64,000 nucleotides of DNA from Rugalucina vietnamica (GCA_964017185.1 OZ024876.1:15698226-15762225); one strand, 5' to 3'; counted from the first letter of the stretch, positions 24,151 through 35,892 are shown. Notes: generated from the letters alone by a model not told the origin. A program made the numbers and translations.

Positions 24151-25800
24151 ATATCAAGGACGAAAAATCCGTTTTTTTTTCTGGGGCGAAAGTATTTAAC
24201 TGTGTGAAATTCAGGTATTTGAAAAGTATGTTACGTTAAATGTATATGTTATGAACTGTTTAGTAACACTACAAAGCCCTATATGTTTTCAGTATTCTGT
24301 CAATCATTTCGTGACGTCATTCAGAACGGTAAGGTTCAACACTTTTTTATAGATGATAGTTTATTGGGAAATGCTAATTTTCCAGTGATATAATTCAAAA
24401 GTGATGCCATCTTTACTGTATATGTTTATTTTTTCTTTTATTCTGTTTTTTTTTTTTTTTTTTTTGATCGTTTTTTGATTTAATTGTTAAAATGTTAATG
24501 AGTGGGCGTGTCCATCGTAAATTGTGTCCTAGTGAATAGAAGCAGCCATTTTTTTCATGCGTCGATTGAAACATTAATTTGTGTTTGCTTAGTGTTATAT
24601 ATACCTGTTTTTGGAATAGTGAGAGGCTTTAGTTAGCAACATTTTCTTCTATGTAGGGAATATACGTTTTCGATGCGAGGTATATTGCTTATTTTTTGCT
24701 AAAATGGCTCAAATAGTACGTTGACCTACTTATTATGTGTTTGTTATTGTTTTCGTTTCAATATGGATAGGTAAAATAAATTGACCGTGCCGCTTGAACT
24801 CACGTGATATAGATTTGTAAACACGCTTTAAAGAGGCACCTATTTGTTTTACATATTTTCTAGTGCCATGTGAGAGTTCGTCGGTCATATATTGTTTACC
24901 GTCATATAGTCGCATTATTGAGAACACGTTTATTTAAGCAGTCTGATCAACATAAATATCTATGTCAGAGGTTAAGCGACACGGTTTAAGTACTAACCTA
25001 AAAGCTGTAGGGGTCTTCAACAGGTGTTTTATATTATATTTGACCAGACACCAAAGAATGTTAAGCTGTAACCCCCTTAAAGTGCCTCATTTTATACTGG
25101 TTTCCGATAACTTGATAAGACGTATTATAATTTGTCTGGCAAAGCGGTAACCAGTTCTTTGTGTATCGATATTTTTATGACTCAAAGCTCTTCACTCCCT
25201 AAATAATTATAGATGTCATATATGTTTTGCAAAACTTACTATAGATATTCGTCCGAGGGACAAAATAGTCCGTTTTTGAAAGACTGTTTATTTGTCCAAA
25301 TTATTTTTTTTTTTTTGAAATTATATTATATTCTATTAATGAAAATCAATTGTTTGGTCAATTGTGCTACTTAACAATTAGAATGGTATTAAAGTTTTGA
25401 ATTGAAAAGTGAGATTATTGGCCATAATGCGTAAATTGTCCAGCCATTTCAGTTCATGGTCTGTGGGAGACGTATATTTTTCGCCCCCATTTATTTCGAT
25501 ACATATTGTTGTTTTGCTTTCTAAAGTATAATTACAGAATGTTCAAACTTCATGTTTCAGCAATTTATTATAATGCTTTAATTGACTGTCTATTCGTGAG
25601 AATAATTATTTAATATGGTTTGTATTTCGTGATGTACTGTTGGCTCTATTATTTGTCCTTTTGTGATAATGTTTATATTATATTGGGTCGAAAAGACTCG
25701 ATGTTCTGTTAAGGTACAGATTGTAGACTGCTCCACTGCGCACGTGTCGGATTTGAAAGCGTGAATAGCAGACTAATTGGCGGATTAGTCAATTCCGCTT
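24151..25800. other. no recognisable feature apart from a poly-T tract
   Basis: Poly-T of about 20 at 24446-24465. The rest is AT-rich without supported genes and lies upstream of the THAP gene. Confidence 0.55.
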
Positions 25801-25807
25801 ATCGGAA

Positions 25808-25878
25808 AAGATGGCGATGACGTCATCAAGCTTACATCCGGGTCTCGTTCACGGGTACAACTTTACACAAGATGGCGG
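25808..25878 (+). promoter_or_regulatory. CRE and YY1-like motifs upstream of the THAP gene
   Basis: AAGATGGCG (25808-25816) is followed one base later by the full palindromic CRE TGACGTCA (25818-25825). A second AAGATGGCGG lies at 25869-25878. The set is 70-140 bp before the ATG at 25948, with no TATA box nearby. This composition fits a TATA-less housekeeping-type promoter. That it drives the gene is inference. Confidence 0.5.
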
Positions 25879-25947
25879 ACTAATCAAGTGAATCGAAGCG
25901 TAATGTAATTAAGATAATGGATTATCCGTGAAATTCTACCAATAAAG

Positions 25948-28900
25948 ATGGGAAAATATTCCTGTGCTATCGGCGGATGCCCAGAGAAAAGCTACGCTAA
26001 ATCTCCCGGCGTGAAGTTTTTCTATTTAGCGACATTGACGGACGAAAATGTGAAGAATGCCTGGAAGGATAAAATTCTCAGCACTCGAGCGGACATTTCC
26101 AACCGAAATCAAATAAACGATGTAGCAATTTGCAGCAGACATTTCGTGGACGGGGACAAACGAAATTTGCCAACTATTATTCCTAAAGTGAACAGTAAGA
26201 AAGAAGTGATTTGGCTTGAACAGAAGACGAGACGGACAATCATAAGAAAGCTCCCATTCACCTCGCCAGTTTCAACGACCAAGCAGCCAAAAGAATCCCC
26301 ACCCACTAATTCCCAGCCACACACACCACTTCCTTTGAAAGACAAGTTGCTGAAAATCCAGTCAGCATTGAATGCAACACCACCAAAAGAGGTATATACA
26401 TGTATTTAATTCGGAAAAATGGAACTTTGAGGGAACCTATACATAGTTCCTGCATGATGTCACCACAAGAATATTTTGACACATAAAATGGCTGATTTTC
26501 CATGGCAAAGCAGTTATGAACAGTTAGTGTTATCTGATCAAGTGAGTTGTTCACAGACCGTTAAAGGTTGACAATGGAAAAGATGCAAAATTTCTTCTAA
26601 GCTTAACCAGCTAACTGTCACGTTACTGTATTCAAAATACAGTTGATCCTACGAATGCAAACAAAAACGGCCATTTTGTGTGGCAGAAAACTTGATATTT
26701 GACATGCAGGAACTATCTATGTGGTTTTGTCGTATATAGAGAAGGAAATGTGGAAACCTTAGTCCTAAATCATATTTCAATATCTTAACTTCATATCCTA
26801 TATTAAGATACATCAGCCTGGGCCAAAAAGTTCAGCTTTTTTGATGTTTAAAAAGTTGAGGTCGATGCGTGTTTTGCGTCGTCGTTTTTACAATGTTTGT
26901 CCTTTCTGCGCAATCGCACTAAGGGTAAAACATGAAGCCTGTTCGATTGCTTAAGGTCGCTTTGGAGAAAGTGAAGAAGGTCGTTTCGGTCCAGATAATT
27001 AACACTACCGGTGATAGGGCTGCGTATTGCCACCTAGGAGGCGATACAATACAGTTCGCGATACAGGTACAGCAATACGCAATACGGTTTGCAATCAGTG
27101 AACTTTTGTAATTACCCGTAAATTAGCACTTACAAAAAATAATCCTTAAACGCATCAGTTCACATGATTTTCGCCAGCTGAAACGGCTGCATTATGCAGC
27201 TAAGTTTCCCCTTTGACATTGTTTATTGAGGCGTGTAATATGTCAGTACACAAATATGCACACCAAATTTCCCGCACTTTTTGTCCAGTGCCTACTTATG
27301 AATATTAATGAGCTGTGCGCACACAATTGCGCATAAAAACAATTGGCGTCCAAGGTTTTCGGGACCGATTTGGTCGGATTTTCATTATTTTCGGTGTGTA
27401 TTCCGTACAGTATAGCACTCGCTATATCGGAAAAAAAAAAATAAATCAGCCAATAAAGCATGCTTCGTCGGCGTGTTAATCCCAAGGTCGCGTTAGCTTG
27501 TCTGGTTTCCAGCTCCTCGTGATTTTACAGTGCACCGTTCAGCTGAGTAGGAATGCATACAGTTGGATTTTCCGACATATATTTATTATTAGAATGGCTT
27601 CCTAGAAACATTGCGTAAATAATAGGACAATTATAGACGCAATTCTGCTCAAAACATGTCAGTTTTCTTAAAAAAAAAGGAGAGTTTTCTTCATAAATCT
27701 TTTCTAAGGAGGTTCGCGAACCTTGTGTAAAAGCAGGTGGCGATACGATACGCTGGTTCGTCAGCCGTCGTACCGCAAATACTCGAGTGTTCGATATATC
27801 GCTGCAGCCCTAACCGGTGAATACCCCTTATTCCGTTATTGTTTCCACATTTCTAGCCCAGGCATTATAACACTAGAAAAAGAATGGTATCCACATTTTC
27901 GTCTCTATATAGGAAGGTTTCCACATTTTTTAGATATACGACAATTCATTGGAAAGCCCAGAAATGTGGATACTTTACTATATAGGGAGGTTTCCACATT
28001 TTTTAGATATATGACAATTCATGGAAAAGCCCAGAAATGTGGATACTTTACTATATAGGGAGGTTTCCACATTTTTTCATGGGAAACCCTCATATTGTCG
28101 TATATCTAAAGAATGTGGAAACCTCCCTATATAGTAAAGTATCCACATTTCTGGGCTTTTCCATTAATTGTCGTATATCTAAAATGTGGAAACCTCCCTA
28201 TATAGTAAAGTATCCACATTTCTGGGCTTTTCAATGAATTGTCGTATATCTAAAAAATGTGGAAACCTCCCTATATAGAGACGAAAATGTGGATACCATT
28301 CTTTTTCTAGTGGTATTATGCCTGGGCTAGAAATGTGGAAACAATAACGGAATAAGGGGTATTCACCGGTGGTGTTAATTGTCTGGACCGAAACGACCTT
28401 CTTTAACTTCCCCAAAGCGACAACCTTTTGACATTCACGGAATAAGGACAATCCTTGATCAGTTGTCCTTGATCGAAACGACACGATCTCAAATGACCAG
28501 ATCATCCTTAATGAAGCAATCAGACAATGTTCATGTTTTACCCGAGAAAAGCCCGGAAACAGTTCTACAAAATGGCTGCTAAAGATCGCTTCACGGAGAC
28601 ATGTTGAATAAAAAAGGCCGACAGGAGGTTAATTCTGACTACTTTTCCGATCTAAATATCTCTATACCAAGTTGAGATATTGATATATCATTTGTGACTA
28701 AGGTATCCACATTTCCTGCTCTATATACGAGGAAATCAAGGGTTCCCCTATAAGACCATTGATCCTTTAATTCATTGTATTCTGTAAGAACTACCCTAAA
28801 TCTGTTAATGTCTGAATTTCGTGTAAAATAAATAGTTTTTAACCAACACCACTGTGTTGAGTCTGGGCAATACACTCCATGATGGCTGACATAGCTACAT

Positions 28901-31900
28901 ACTAAAGTTAAGGACTCCTTGGATGTCCCGACATGACTAAAATTGTTGACCGGGATGTTACAGTAAGAATCAACACATGCCTCATAACCGGGCTAGTCAA
29001 GATTTCACAGACATGGCTATGTTCTGCTTATGATCAAAAGGTTCCGTTTTTGTTGGGGTTTAACGACACACCAGCAGCTTAAGGTCATTCGGAGAAGGGG
29101 CTTCTGTTTAAAGTCCCAGCCGAAAAAAGTGAAGCCGGGGTGGGATCGAACCCATGACCCCTGCTTAGTCAGGCCAGTGTCTTAACCACTACACAACAGC
29201 GGTTTCGTCAAGAGTTTAAATGTGTTTGTATCTTTGCCCATTTGTTGAACATAATGCACCAGTCATTTGTATCTCCGGCTCCCCATAGGGCCGGGGATTA
29301 GCGGGGCTTTTAACTTTTCAATCTTTAAAGCCCTGTTAAAAGCCCAGCACTGCGGGGCCAGATTTGTGGTAAAATCCCTGCTTAAAGCCCCGGCTCCCCG
29401 GAGGCCGACATAATGTGGAACAACAGCTGCGAGTTGTCCCCGGCACATCCATGGGACTCATCAGATGTTAAAACCTGGCACTTCAGCCCCGCTGAGTCCC
29501 CGCTATCTCTGGCCCTAGGGGGCCGGGGATACAAATGACTGGTGCACAATAGTACATGTATATTGGTCATCGAGGACACCTAATTAATGATTGCGACAGT
29601 TCCTGATCATTGCTTATTTTTATACATTTACTTTCATATAAAAATTTTAAACTGCCAACATGACTGAAAAATAGTTGACTTGGACGTTTAACCACAAAAC
29701 CTACGAAGAACATGTAAATGAAAGCCCAAGTTTTGACTGTTCCTCTTCTTCAAGGAGCTTTGGATAGGCTATGGTATTTTACTATTTTATTTGTGGCACT
29801 CAAATGGCCATTTAGCTGTTTAAATAAATGTCAATGGTGTTTTATCGTGGAATATTTGTGCAGCTAGCTATTCACTCTGCAGGTATAAATCATCAGCAAA
29901 TGGACTGGTACAATGTGCGTTTAGTTCTGGTAAATGATAAAGGTGCTTTTGTTGCAAGTTCATTCTAGGCAGCACTCCGCAGCATAAAATGTCATTTGAT
30001 TGTGGCGTTTACAGCCCATCAACACATTTCTTGTTTGTTATAAAGCATACCAGCTTTGGTTTTTTAGAAGGATTAATGAAATGTAGAACAAAAATTTCAA
30101 ATTTATATTTTTTTCTAAAATAAAATATCATTTCAGCAGTACATGATGGTAACATCCAATATGTCATACAGTGCATATACATGTATGTAGTTAAACAGTA
30201 TATAAGAGTGCAGTGGCCTAGAGAATCACATAGGAGCTCTGGGTTGTGTTTTAGCAAATTGCATTGAATTCGAATACATGTAATTTCTGGTTAATATACC
30301 ATGTATGCAGAAAAGCTTAAATTTGCTGTCTCATCATAACTGAAAATTGTTTACTGGGAAAATAATTTAAAAAAAAAAAGATAAATAAATTTCATACTAA
30401 TCATTTTCATACATGACTGATAAGTAATTTGAGCTACTGCAAGGGAAAATCAACAATCTGCATAGGCAAAAACAAAGTCCCAGATCAGCTTCACAGTAAC
30501 TGCAATTCTGATCAGAGCCTTTGTATTCACTACACGGATAGTACAATTCCTCTACTTCCTGAAATTCAAAATTTCCAGCCTCTTACCATCTTCTGTGACT
30601 GTACAGCCCATGTTTGTGTTGGACCTGGTTGGAACCCAAATTGTTGGTTTTCTGAAAATGAAATGTATTCATAATCATATATTCTAGGTTCGAGAGGCAG
30701 TGAAGCGTAAACACAGTGAGCTTGAAGCTATGTCACCGACTGTGCGGAGTATCGTTACAACCATGACAGTCCAATCTGCAGTGAAATCACCGCCCTTGTC
30801 CAAGAAGCTATCTTTAATGAAAGACAAGATGGGAAAAGAGCCCAACGGAGTAAGTTTGCTCCTTTCATACCCAATATGGGTCAGTAAGTTTTGTGTCGCA
30901 CCATGATCTTTATTTGGTTTTCAGTGGCTATACTCTATATTAAATTCAGTTTTACATCATTTTCAAGATTATTTCACTCTCAGAGACAAATCAATCGGTA
31001 GGTTTTGGTAAATAAATACAATGCCATGGGGTACATGTTACAAGGATACATTTATACAATATCTACATGTACATACAATGCATAAAATTATGTATTTTAA
31101 TACATATTGTTCCATCTTCAACATGTTCAAAGCTTTGCGACATTTTGAGTGATATAACAATGTTGAAATTATAGTCTAAGTGAATTGTATAACATGTGAT
31201 GTTCATCAAAATTGCTTCTTGCAGTTGAGCATCTACCTTATAATCCCAAAAAAATCATTAGCTGTACATGGTTTGTGTGGGACCTGATCAGAAATCCTAT
31301 GGGAAATGTTTTTTGTGAATCTGATGCTAGACAAAGATGGATAAAATAATGAGCTTTATATACATGTAGGCCAGTGCAAATATAAAACACAAACTGTCAT
31401 GTAAGGCCAAAAAAAAAAGGAATGTTTCCGGTAACCCGACCGACCCTGTCAAAAACTCCCCGACTCTAATATTTTTTTCCTGTTTTCCGAAAATAAAAAC
31501 TCGAAAATAGAAAAAGATCATGTTTTTCAAGTATCGGACCGGCAAAAGAATAACAAATGTTGAATTGAAGTTTTAACTTAGAAGCTGTGCATGTGCACTG
31601 GACGAGAAAACAGTTTAATTCTGATTAAACTGTATATCTATGTTCAGGTACTTTACATGATAAGGCTTCCCTAAAAAAAAAAAAAAAAAAAATCCCGACC
31701 TATCGACCCATTTTTTTTTCTGGCATGTTACCGGAAACATTCTTATTTTTTTTTTTTTTGGCCTAATGAACAAAATCTTATAACTACTCTCCTTACACGA
31801 TCCTTTGGAAACCTTTTTTTAGCATTTCAACATTGTCTGTTCACAATGCAGAACAAAATTACCTTTTGATCGATTTGCATATACAAAATCCTTTTAAAAC

Positions 31901-32732
31901 TACATAAAATCAATTTATATAAAGGATTACTAATTTTTATGTTTTTGAAAAAGACAGAATGCAAAACAGGTTGCTTCCTAATGATTTTGCAAGGACAGTA
32001 TAAATTTTTCTCCTGATGTGTATGTAAAATATTTTTCAGGTTTCTGAAGTGACCACCACCAAGACACCCGTGATAAAGGATGAAACCATCAAAGAGTTGA
32101 AAAGGCTGTTAGATGAAGAGCGTGCCAAAAGTAGACAGCTCGAGTTAGAATTGGAAGAAAGTCGCAAGCAACAACTGTTTGGAATTGATCGATTCAAAGG
32201 AAATCCAATCGACTTCTGTTTTTATACGGGCCTGCCAGATTATATGACATTCTTGGCATTTTGTGATTTCCTCCAACCAGAACGACACCGTGTTTCTTCA
32301 ATATATTACCAGACTAGACCTATCCATGATTCATACACCACAATGAGAGGTAGAGAACCAGTGTTGAGTGTTCAAAATCAAGTATTCCTTGTGCTGTGTA
32401 GGTTAAGACAGGGTTACAGAGAACTAGACCTTGCGCATCGCTTTGGTGTTTCCCAATCAACAGTGAGTGACATCTTCTGCAAGTGGATTAAACATATGGA
32501 ACATGTACTTTCTCAGTTACCCTTGTGGCCACCTAAGTCACTTATTCAATCAAGGATGCCACAGTCATTCAAGGACCTAGGGTTTGACCAGACGCGGTGC
32601 ATTGTGGACTGTACTGAGGTATTCCTCCAACAGCCATCATCCAATCTAGTGCTACAATCTGTGCTTTTCAGCTCATATAATCCCATCATACAGCCAAGGG
32701 CTTGGTTGCCATTGCTCCACATGGACCAATAA
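25948..32732 (+). CDS. THAP-domain protein with HTH_Tnp_4/DDE_Tnp_4 transposase region, three exons, 3' broken
   Basis: Exons 25948-26391, 30688-30849 and 32040-32732 join in phase 0 at GT/AG sites: donors AG|GTATAT and GA|GTAAGT, acceptors ATTCTAG| and TTTTCAG|. They give about 432 residues. Exon 1 (148 codons) holds a complete THAP zinc finger, with C6, C11, C62, H65, the invariant W39 and the C-terminal LPTIIP. Exon 2 is basic and Lys/Ser-rich. Exon 3 starts with a charged coiled coil (KELKRLLDEERAKSRQLE) and continues with an HTH_Tnp_4-like segment (LAHRFGVSQSTVSDIF). It ends with IVDCTEVF, which carries the first catalytic Asp of a DDE_Tnp_4 domain. THAP plus DDE_Tnp_4 is the architecture of PIF/Harbinger-ISL2EU transposases. 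The frame breaks near 32685 and the domain is truncated, so the second and third acidic residues are absent. It is either a dead transposase or a THAP regulator derived from one. The start is the only ATG that preserves the finger. Confidence 0.85.
26945..28440. repeat. large imperfect palindrome (foldback element) in intron 1
   Basis: The right arm, about 28090-28440, is the inverse of the left arm, about 26945-27014 continued at 27821-28080. The outer part contains GGTCGTTTCGGTCCAGA and ATTAACACTACCGGTGA. The inner part contains two to three tandem copies of an 80-90-bp unit with AGAAATGTGGATACTTTACT and TAGGGAGGTTTCCACATTTT. The spacer at the centre is about 10-20 bp, so single strands would fold into a very long hairpin. 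The left arm is interrupted by the element 27015-27812. Exact outer ends are not clear. Confidence 0.88.
27015..27812. mobile_element. non-autonomous hAT-like element with 8-bp target duplication
   Basis: 798 bp starting TAGGGCTGCG and ending CGCTGCAGCCCTA, flanked by ACCGGTGA at 27007-27014 and 27813-27820. The opposite arm of the surrounding palindrome carries one uninterrupted copy of the same site (TCACCGGT at about 28363-28370). This confirms the insertion point. Subterminal GCGATAC/GCAATAC motifs recur at both ends. No transposase frame is present. The 8-bp duplication and terminal form point to hAT. Confidence 0.9.
29050..29205 (-). mobile_element. tRNA-derived SINE, minus strand, in intron 1
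   Basis: On the minus strand: A box TGTGTAGTGGTTAAGACAC, B box GGGTTCGATCCCACC, then GTGTGTCGTTAAACCCCAAC and an A-rich end. The tail resembles that of S2, but the head and centre differ, so it is probably a third SINE family. Confidence 0.85.
29255..29546. mobile_element. 292-bp MITE with about 40-bp inverted termini, intron 1
   Basis: Both ends read inward as TGCACCAGTCATTTGTATC followed by CCGGC and CCCCTAGGGCC-like sequence. The interior is G/C-rich (GCCCCGGCTCCCCGG), in contrast with the AT-rich surroundings. No coding potential is seen. Confidence 0.88.
30430..30663 (+). mobile_element. MITE family A copy, directly before exon 2
   Basis: The left terminus, with AAAATCAACAATCTGCATA, and the right ATTGTTGGTTTTCTGAAAA match family A. 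The core with ACAAAGTCCCAGATCAGCTT is decayed. Its right end lies only about 25 bp upstream of the exon 2 acceptor at 30687, so it supplies much of the intron's 3' flank. Confidence 0.8.
31405..31763. mobile_element. 359-bp MITE with TAA duplication (Harbinger-like), intron 2
   Basis: Inverted ends GGCCAAAAAAAAAAGGAATG and CATTCTTATTTTT...GGCC extend inward through GTTTCCGGTAAC. The element is flanked by TAA at 31402-31404 and 31764-31766. A three-base TWA duplication is the PIF/Harbinger signature. No coding capacity. Confidence 0.85.
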
Positions 32733-32782
32733 CATTTGTGTCAGACTTGTATGTCGGATCAGCTAGTGATATTGAAATTACT
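32680..32782 (+). pseudogene. out-of-frame continuation of the DDE_Tnp_4 domain
   Basis: One frame over from the third exon, the reading continues as HTAKGLVAIAPHGPITFVSD followed by a Gly-Ser-Ala-Ser-Asp stretch. This is the expected sequence after the first catalytic Asp in this family. It shows a one-base-scale frameshift near 32685. Homology stops at about 32782, where a CTATT-repeat tract begins, so the C-terminal third of the catalytic domain is missing. Confidence 0.8.
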
Positions 32783-33036
32783 CTATTCTATTCTATTCTA
32801 ATTCTCATCTACCCTGTTCTGCCCCATTGTATTGTATTCTATTCTTTTCTGTCGTAAAGTTAGCTGCATGCGCTGTGCACATTTTGTGCTCTAAGGTGTC
32901 TTTTCGTCAAAGACATTGAATCCTGCAAGATAGCATCTAGCACCGATTCCAGGGATCTTTTGACTTTGCGGTTTAGCCAGCATCGACGTCACCATCCCAA
33001 CAAAAGCATTAGTATCTTCGTTGTTTGAGTATGAAT
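32783..33036. other. CTATT-rich tract and unassigned sequence
   Basis: A CTATTCTATTCTATTCTA tract (32782-32800) and similar ATTCTATTCTTTTC near 32831 follow the truncation of the transposase gene. No further transposase homology is seen. Confidence 0.6.
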
Positions 33037-33126
33037 TGAGCCTTCACGTGAGAAAACCAACACTTCAGGTTTCCAACCAGGTCCGACACACACCAGCCTG
33101 TACAGTCAAAGAAGCATGCAAGAGAA
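33037..33126 (-). mobile_element. MITE family A, truncated
   Basis: TGAGCCTTCACGTGAGAAAA, then CCAACCAGGTCCGACACAC and GTACAGTC, is one end of the family only. Confidence 0.75.
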
Positions 33127-33537
33127 ATTATTTTTTATGTCTTTTGACATTATGAATAACGTTGTTCTACTAAAATTCATACTAAAAATCAACCTGATGC
33201 TCAACTTAAAGTTGGTATATGTTTGATACTCAGCACAAACAATTTAAAAGGAGCGATGTATCCGCATTTATTTTTCCAGAGTCAAAAGAAGTCGAAATCT
33301 AACCAGTCAAAACGTGTAAGTTCTGTTATGACGGGTTGCTTGTTTGTTGTTTTCTTGTGTTCAAAGTCATTGCAACATACACCATGTCAAAAATATGTAC
33401 ACAAAATCATATTCAGTACACATATACATAATGCTAACCATTAGAAATTTAATTCTTGAAATGTATCTTTGGAATTTTTACCTCTAAAAAAAAGTTAAGT
33501 AAAGATTTCATTAACTGCCACCCATACACACTTTTTA
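33127..33537. other. no recognisable feature
   Basis: No supported gene or repeat. Confidence 0.6.
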
Positions 33538-34135
33538 GCTCACCTGAACCCAAGGCTCACAAGGTGAACTTATAGGATAACCATGCTCCGGCGTCCGTCC
33601 GTCCACAATTTCAAAGATTTTCTCATCTGAAACCGCTTGGCCAATCAAAACCAAACTTCATGTGGAACATCCTTAGGAATGGGGTACAAAATATTGTATA
33701 ATAGTCCAAGTCACATTACCAAGATCAACGCCATGGCTATAAATAGCAAAAATCCTTTAAAAATCTTCTTCTTCAGAACCAGAAAGCATATGATTTTTAA
33801 ACTTGGCATGAAGCATCAAACAATGGAGCTCTACAAAGTTTGTATAAATCATGACCCTGGGATGACCTTGACCTATTTAAAGGCAAAGTCAACTTAGATC
33901 ACCCATGCATTTGAATGAAAAAAAATAGGTAATGTCAATTAATAGCAAAAAACTTACTATAAAGCAAATGAGCAAATGAACAAAAGGTTTATGTTTATGA
34001 AAATATTTCGGCCCAGACGGCTGTCTGCCTCTGCCCTAGTTTTATATACATGTATATTCCCATTCTAGTCAAATTAGTTTATTAATATATATCTCCGGTC
34101 TCAGGTGAGCGTTTACATAACCATAAGTCTTCTGG
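33538..34135 (+). mobile_element. element D, copy with both ends (pearl/Helentron-like)
   Basis: Starts after TTTTTA with the hairpin GCTCACCTGAACC...AAGGTGAACTTATAGG. It has one core unit (AACCGCTTGGCCAATCAAA, GACCTTGACC). It ends with CTCAGGTGAGCGTTTAC and a decayed hairpin before CTGG|T. The 5' GCTCACCTGA and 3' TCAGGTGAGC are inverse to each other. Confidence 0.82.
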
Positions 34136-34931
34136 TTTGCATTTATATACATATGTCTGATTTAGAGCAATGTAGTATGTATATCATAGCCAAAGTCATT
34201 ATGCATATATGTCCAGCTTTTTTTACATATTCCATATTTACTTTGTCTATTGTTACATGTACTTCAAAATTAGCTGAGTTAGTCATGGGCATTTATATCC
34301 TGTGTTCTACATCTTGTTATCTCGGTAGTTATGCCATGTCACAGTTTCAATTTAATCATTACTTCCTATATAATTTCCATGTCATACATAATCTGGAAAC
34401 AGTTCATGTAACCACTGCATAGTCACATTACAGCTGATGATTTAATCTCCACACTCATTTAGACCTAAAATAAAAAATTCCTGTTCACTGCCAGTATTCA
34501 TATTTTAATTCCATTTCAAACCTAATGAAAATTTTGGAAAAAAATGTAACATTACTACCTTGAACCATTTTTATATTCAAAACAACCCATATTCTACATG
34601 GCACCCAATAGAATCAACATCAGCTGTAAAGTCCATGACTAGCATTTCATGACTAAAAAACAGACAGTAAATTATTCAATAAGCATTGTCTTCTGTTATG
34701 TTTTTATACCAACTATCCGATTCTTTGTTCAACTAAGTCACCAGCTGACATTGTGAAAATTTAGTATGCCAACAAACTGGCTACATACATCGTCTTTCCC
34801 ACCTAATGTAAACATTGGCTGTATTAAAGAGAATCATCATTTCCTACATCTTTATGACTCAATAAATGACAAAACTGATTAAACGCTAACATATCAAGAT
34901 GACCATACATGCGTATAAGCTTTACTTGTTA
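34136..34931. other. no recognisable feature
   Basis: AT-rich. A 105-codon frame at 34105-34422 is Ile/Tyr/Leu-rich and overlaps the element D end, so it is not supported. Confidence 0.55.
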
Positions 34932-34970
34932 GCTTACCTGAGCCGAAGGCTCATGGTTAGCTTATAGCAT
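34932..34970 (+). repeat. element D, 5' end fragment
   Basis: GCTTACCTGAGCCGAAGGCT followed by the hairpin partner GGTTAGCTTATAGC. The core is absent. Confidence 0.7.
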
Positions 34971-35815
34971 GGTACTCGAACCGGCATGCATCCTACGTTA
35001 AGGGGACGCCGATGTTGAATGTGGATGTAGAAAGTGATTTTTTTTATTTTGTTAAAAGGCGCGTTGGCCAAATTTGGTTTAAACCAAATGAATATGTAGT
35101 GTGAAAGATACCAAAACTTGGCTGTACAAAATACCGTCAACTTCAAATATAGGAATAAATGGACCGAAATTGGTGAAAAATAGCAAAATGCAGGCTTCAG
35201 CGTTTTCATATAAAGTCCTATTTACAAAAGGGTAATAATGATTTCATTGCCGGCATTCTAATGAAAGACTATTAAACTGCAATGTGTTAAAGCATTCAGG
35301 TCAAAATAATACTTATTTCATATAATTCCAAAATGAACATGTGCCACGTTTCCTCAGCTTGATAAGGTAGCCATTTTTTTCATTGATGAAAAATGTCAAA
35401 ATTTTATTTCAAAGAGAAAGTCATATTTAAACTGAAATATGAAACTAAACAAATGTCAGCTGTCAAGAACAGATATACCTTAAGGATGGTACAATGGCTT
35501 TATACGCGATCACTGCTTCGATTTCATAAAACTTGACAATTAAAACAGCATTTTTGACAATTGAAAATTGTTTTGGACGCTTCACATGATTTTGGATTCA
35601 TACGCGCAGGTAGTACTGAAAGGCGAAATCGTCATGAGAGGCGAAATCGTCTCGTTTTCGCGAAATCATTTAGACTACTAAATAACGTAATCGATCGGAA
35701 AATTTTCATTCGTTGGTGTTCCAATGTATTTTTATTTTTGGGAGGAGAGGATTTAGTGCTTGCCTTATGAATGCTGTACGCCAAGCAAGTTAGCCTGGCG
35801 CAAGTTTTAGAGTGG
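34971..35815. other. no recognisable feature
   Basis: No supported gene or repeat. Confidence 0.55.
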
Positions 35816-35892
35816 TATGACGCAGCTTGGAAACGAAACCACTACCTCCCCTTCTAGAAGCAGACGCCCTAACCATTACGCTATCGGTATAT
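35816..35892 (-). repeat. tRNA-derived sequence, minus strand
   Basis: On the minus strand: TAGCGTAATGGTTAGGGCGT (A box), GTCTGCTTCTAG (anticodon arm region) and GGTTTCGTTTCC (B-box-like). It is decayed, most likely a SINE head. Confidence 0.5.

Noticed and set aside
26109..26345. Minus-strand 78-codon frame opposite THAP exon 1
   Set aside because: Shadow of the plus-strand exon, which has an intact zinc finger and matching splice sites.
34105..34422. 105-codon hydrophobic frame
   Set aside because: It overlaps the end of element D and is an AT-rich Ile/Tyr/Leu string without a domain.
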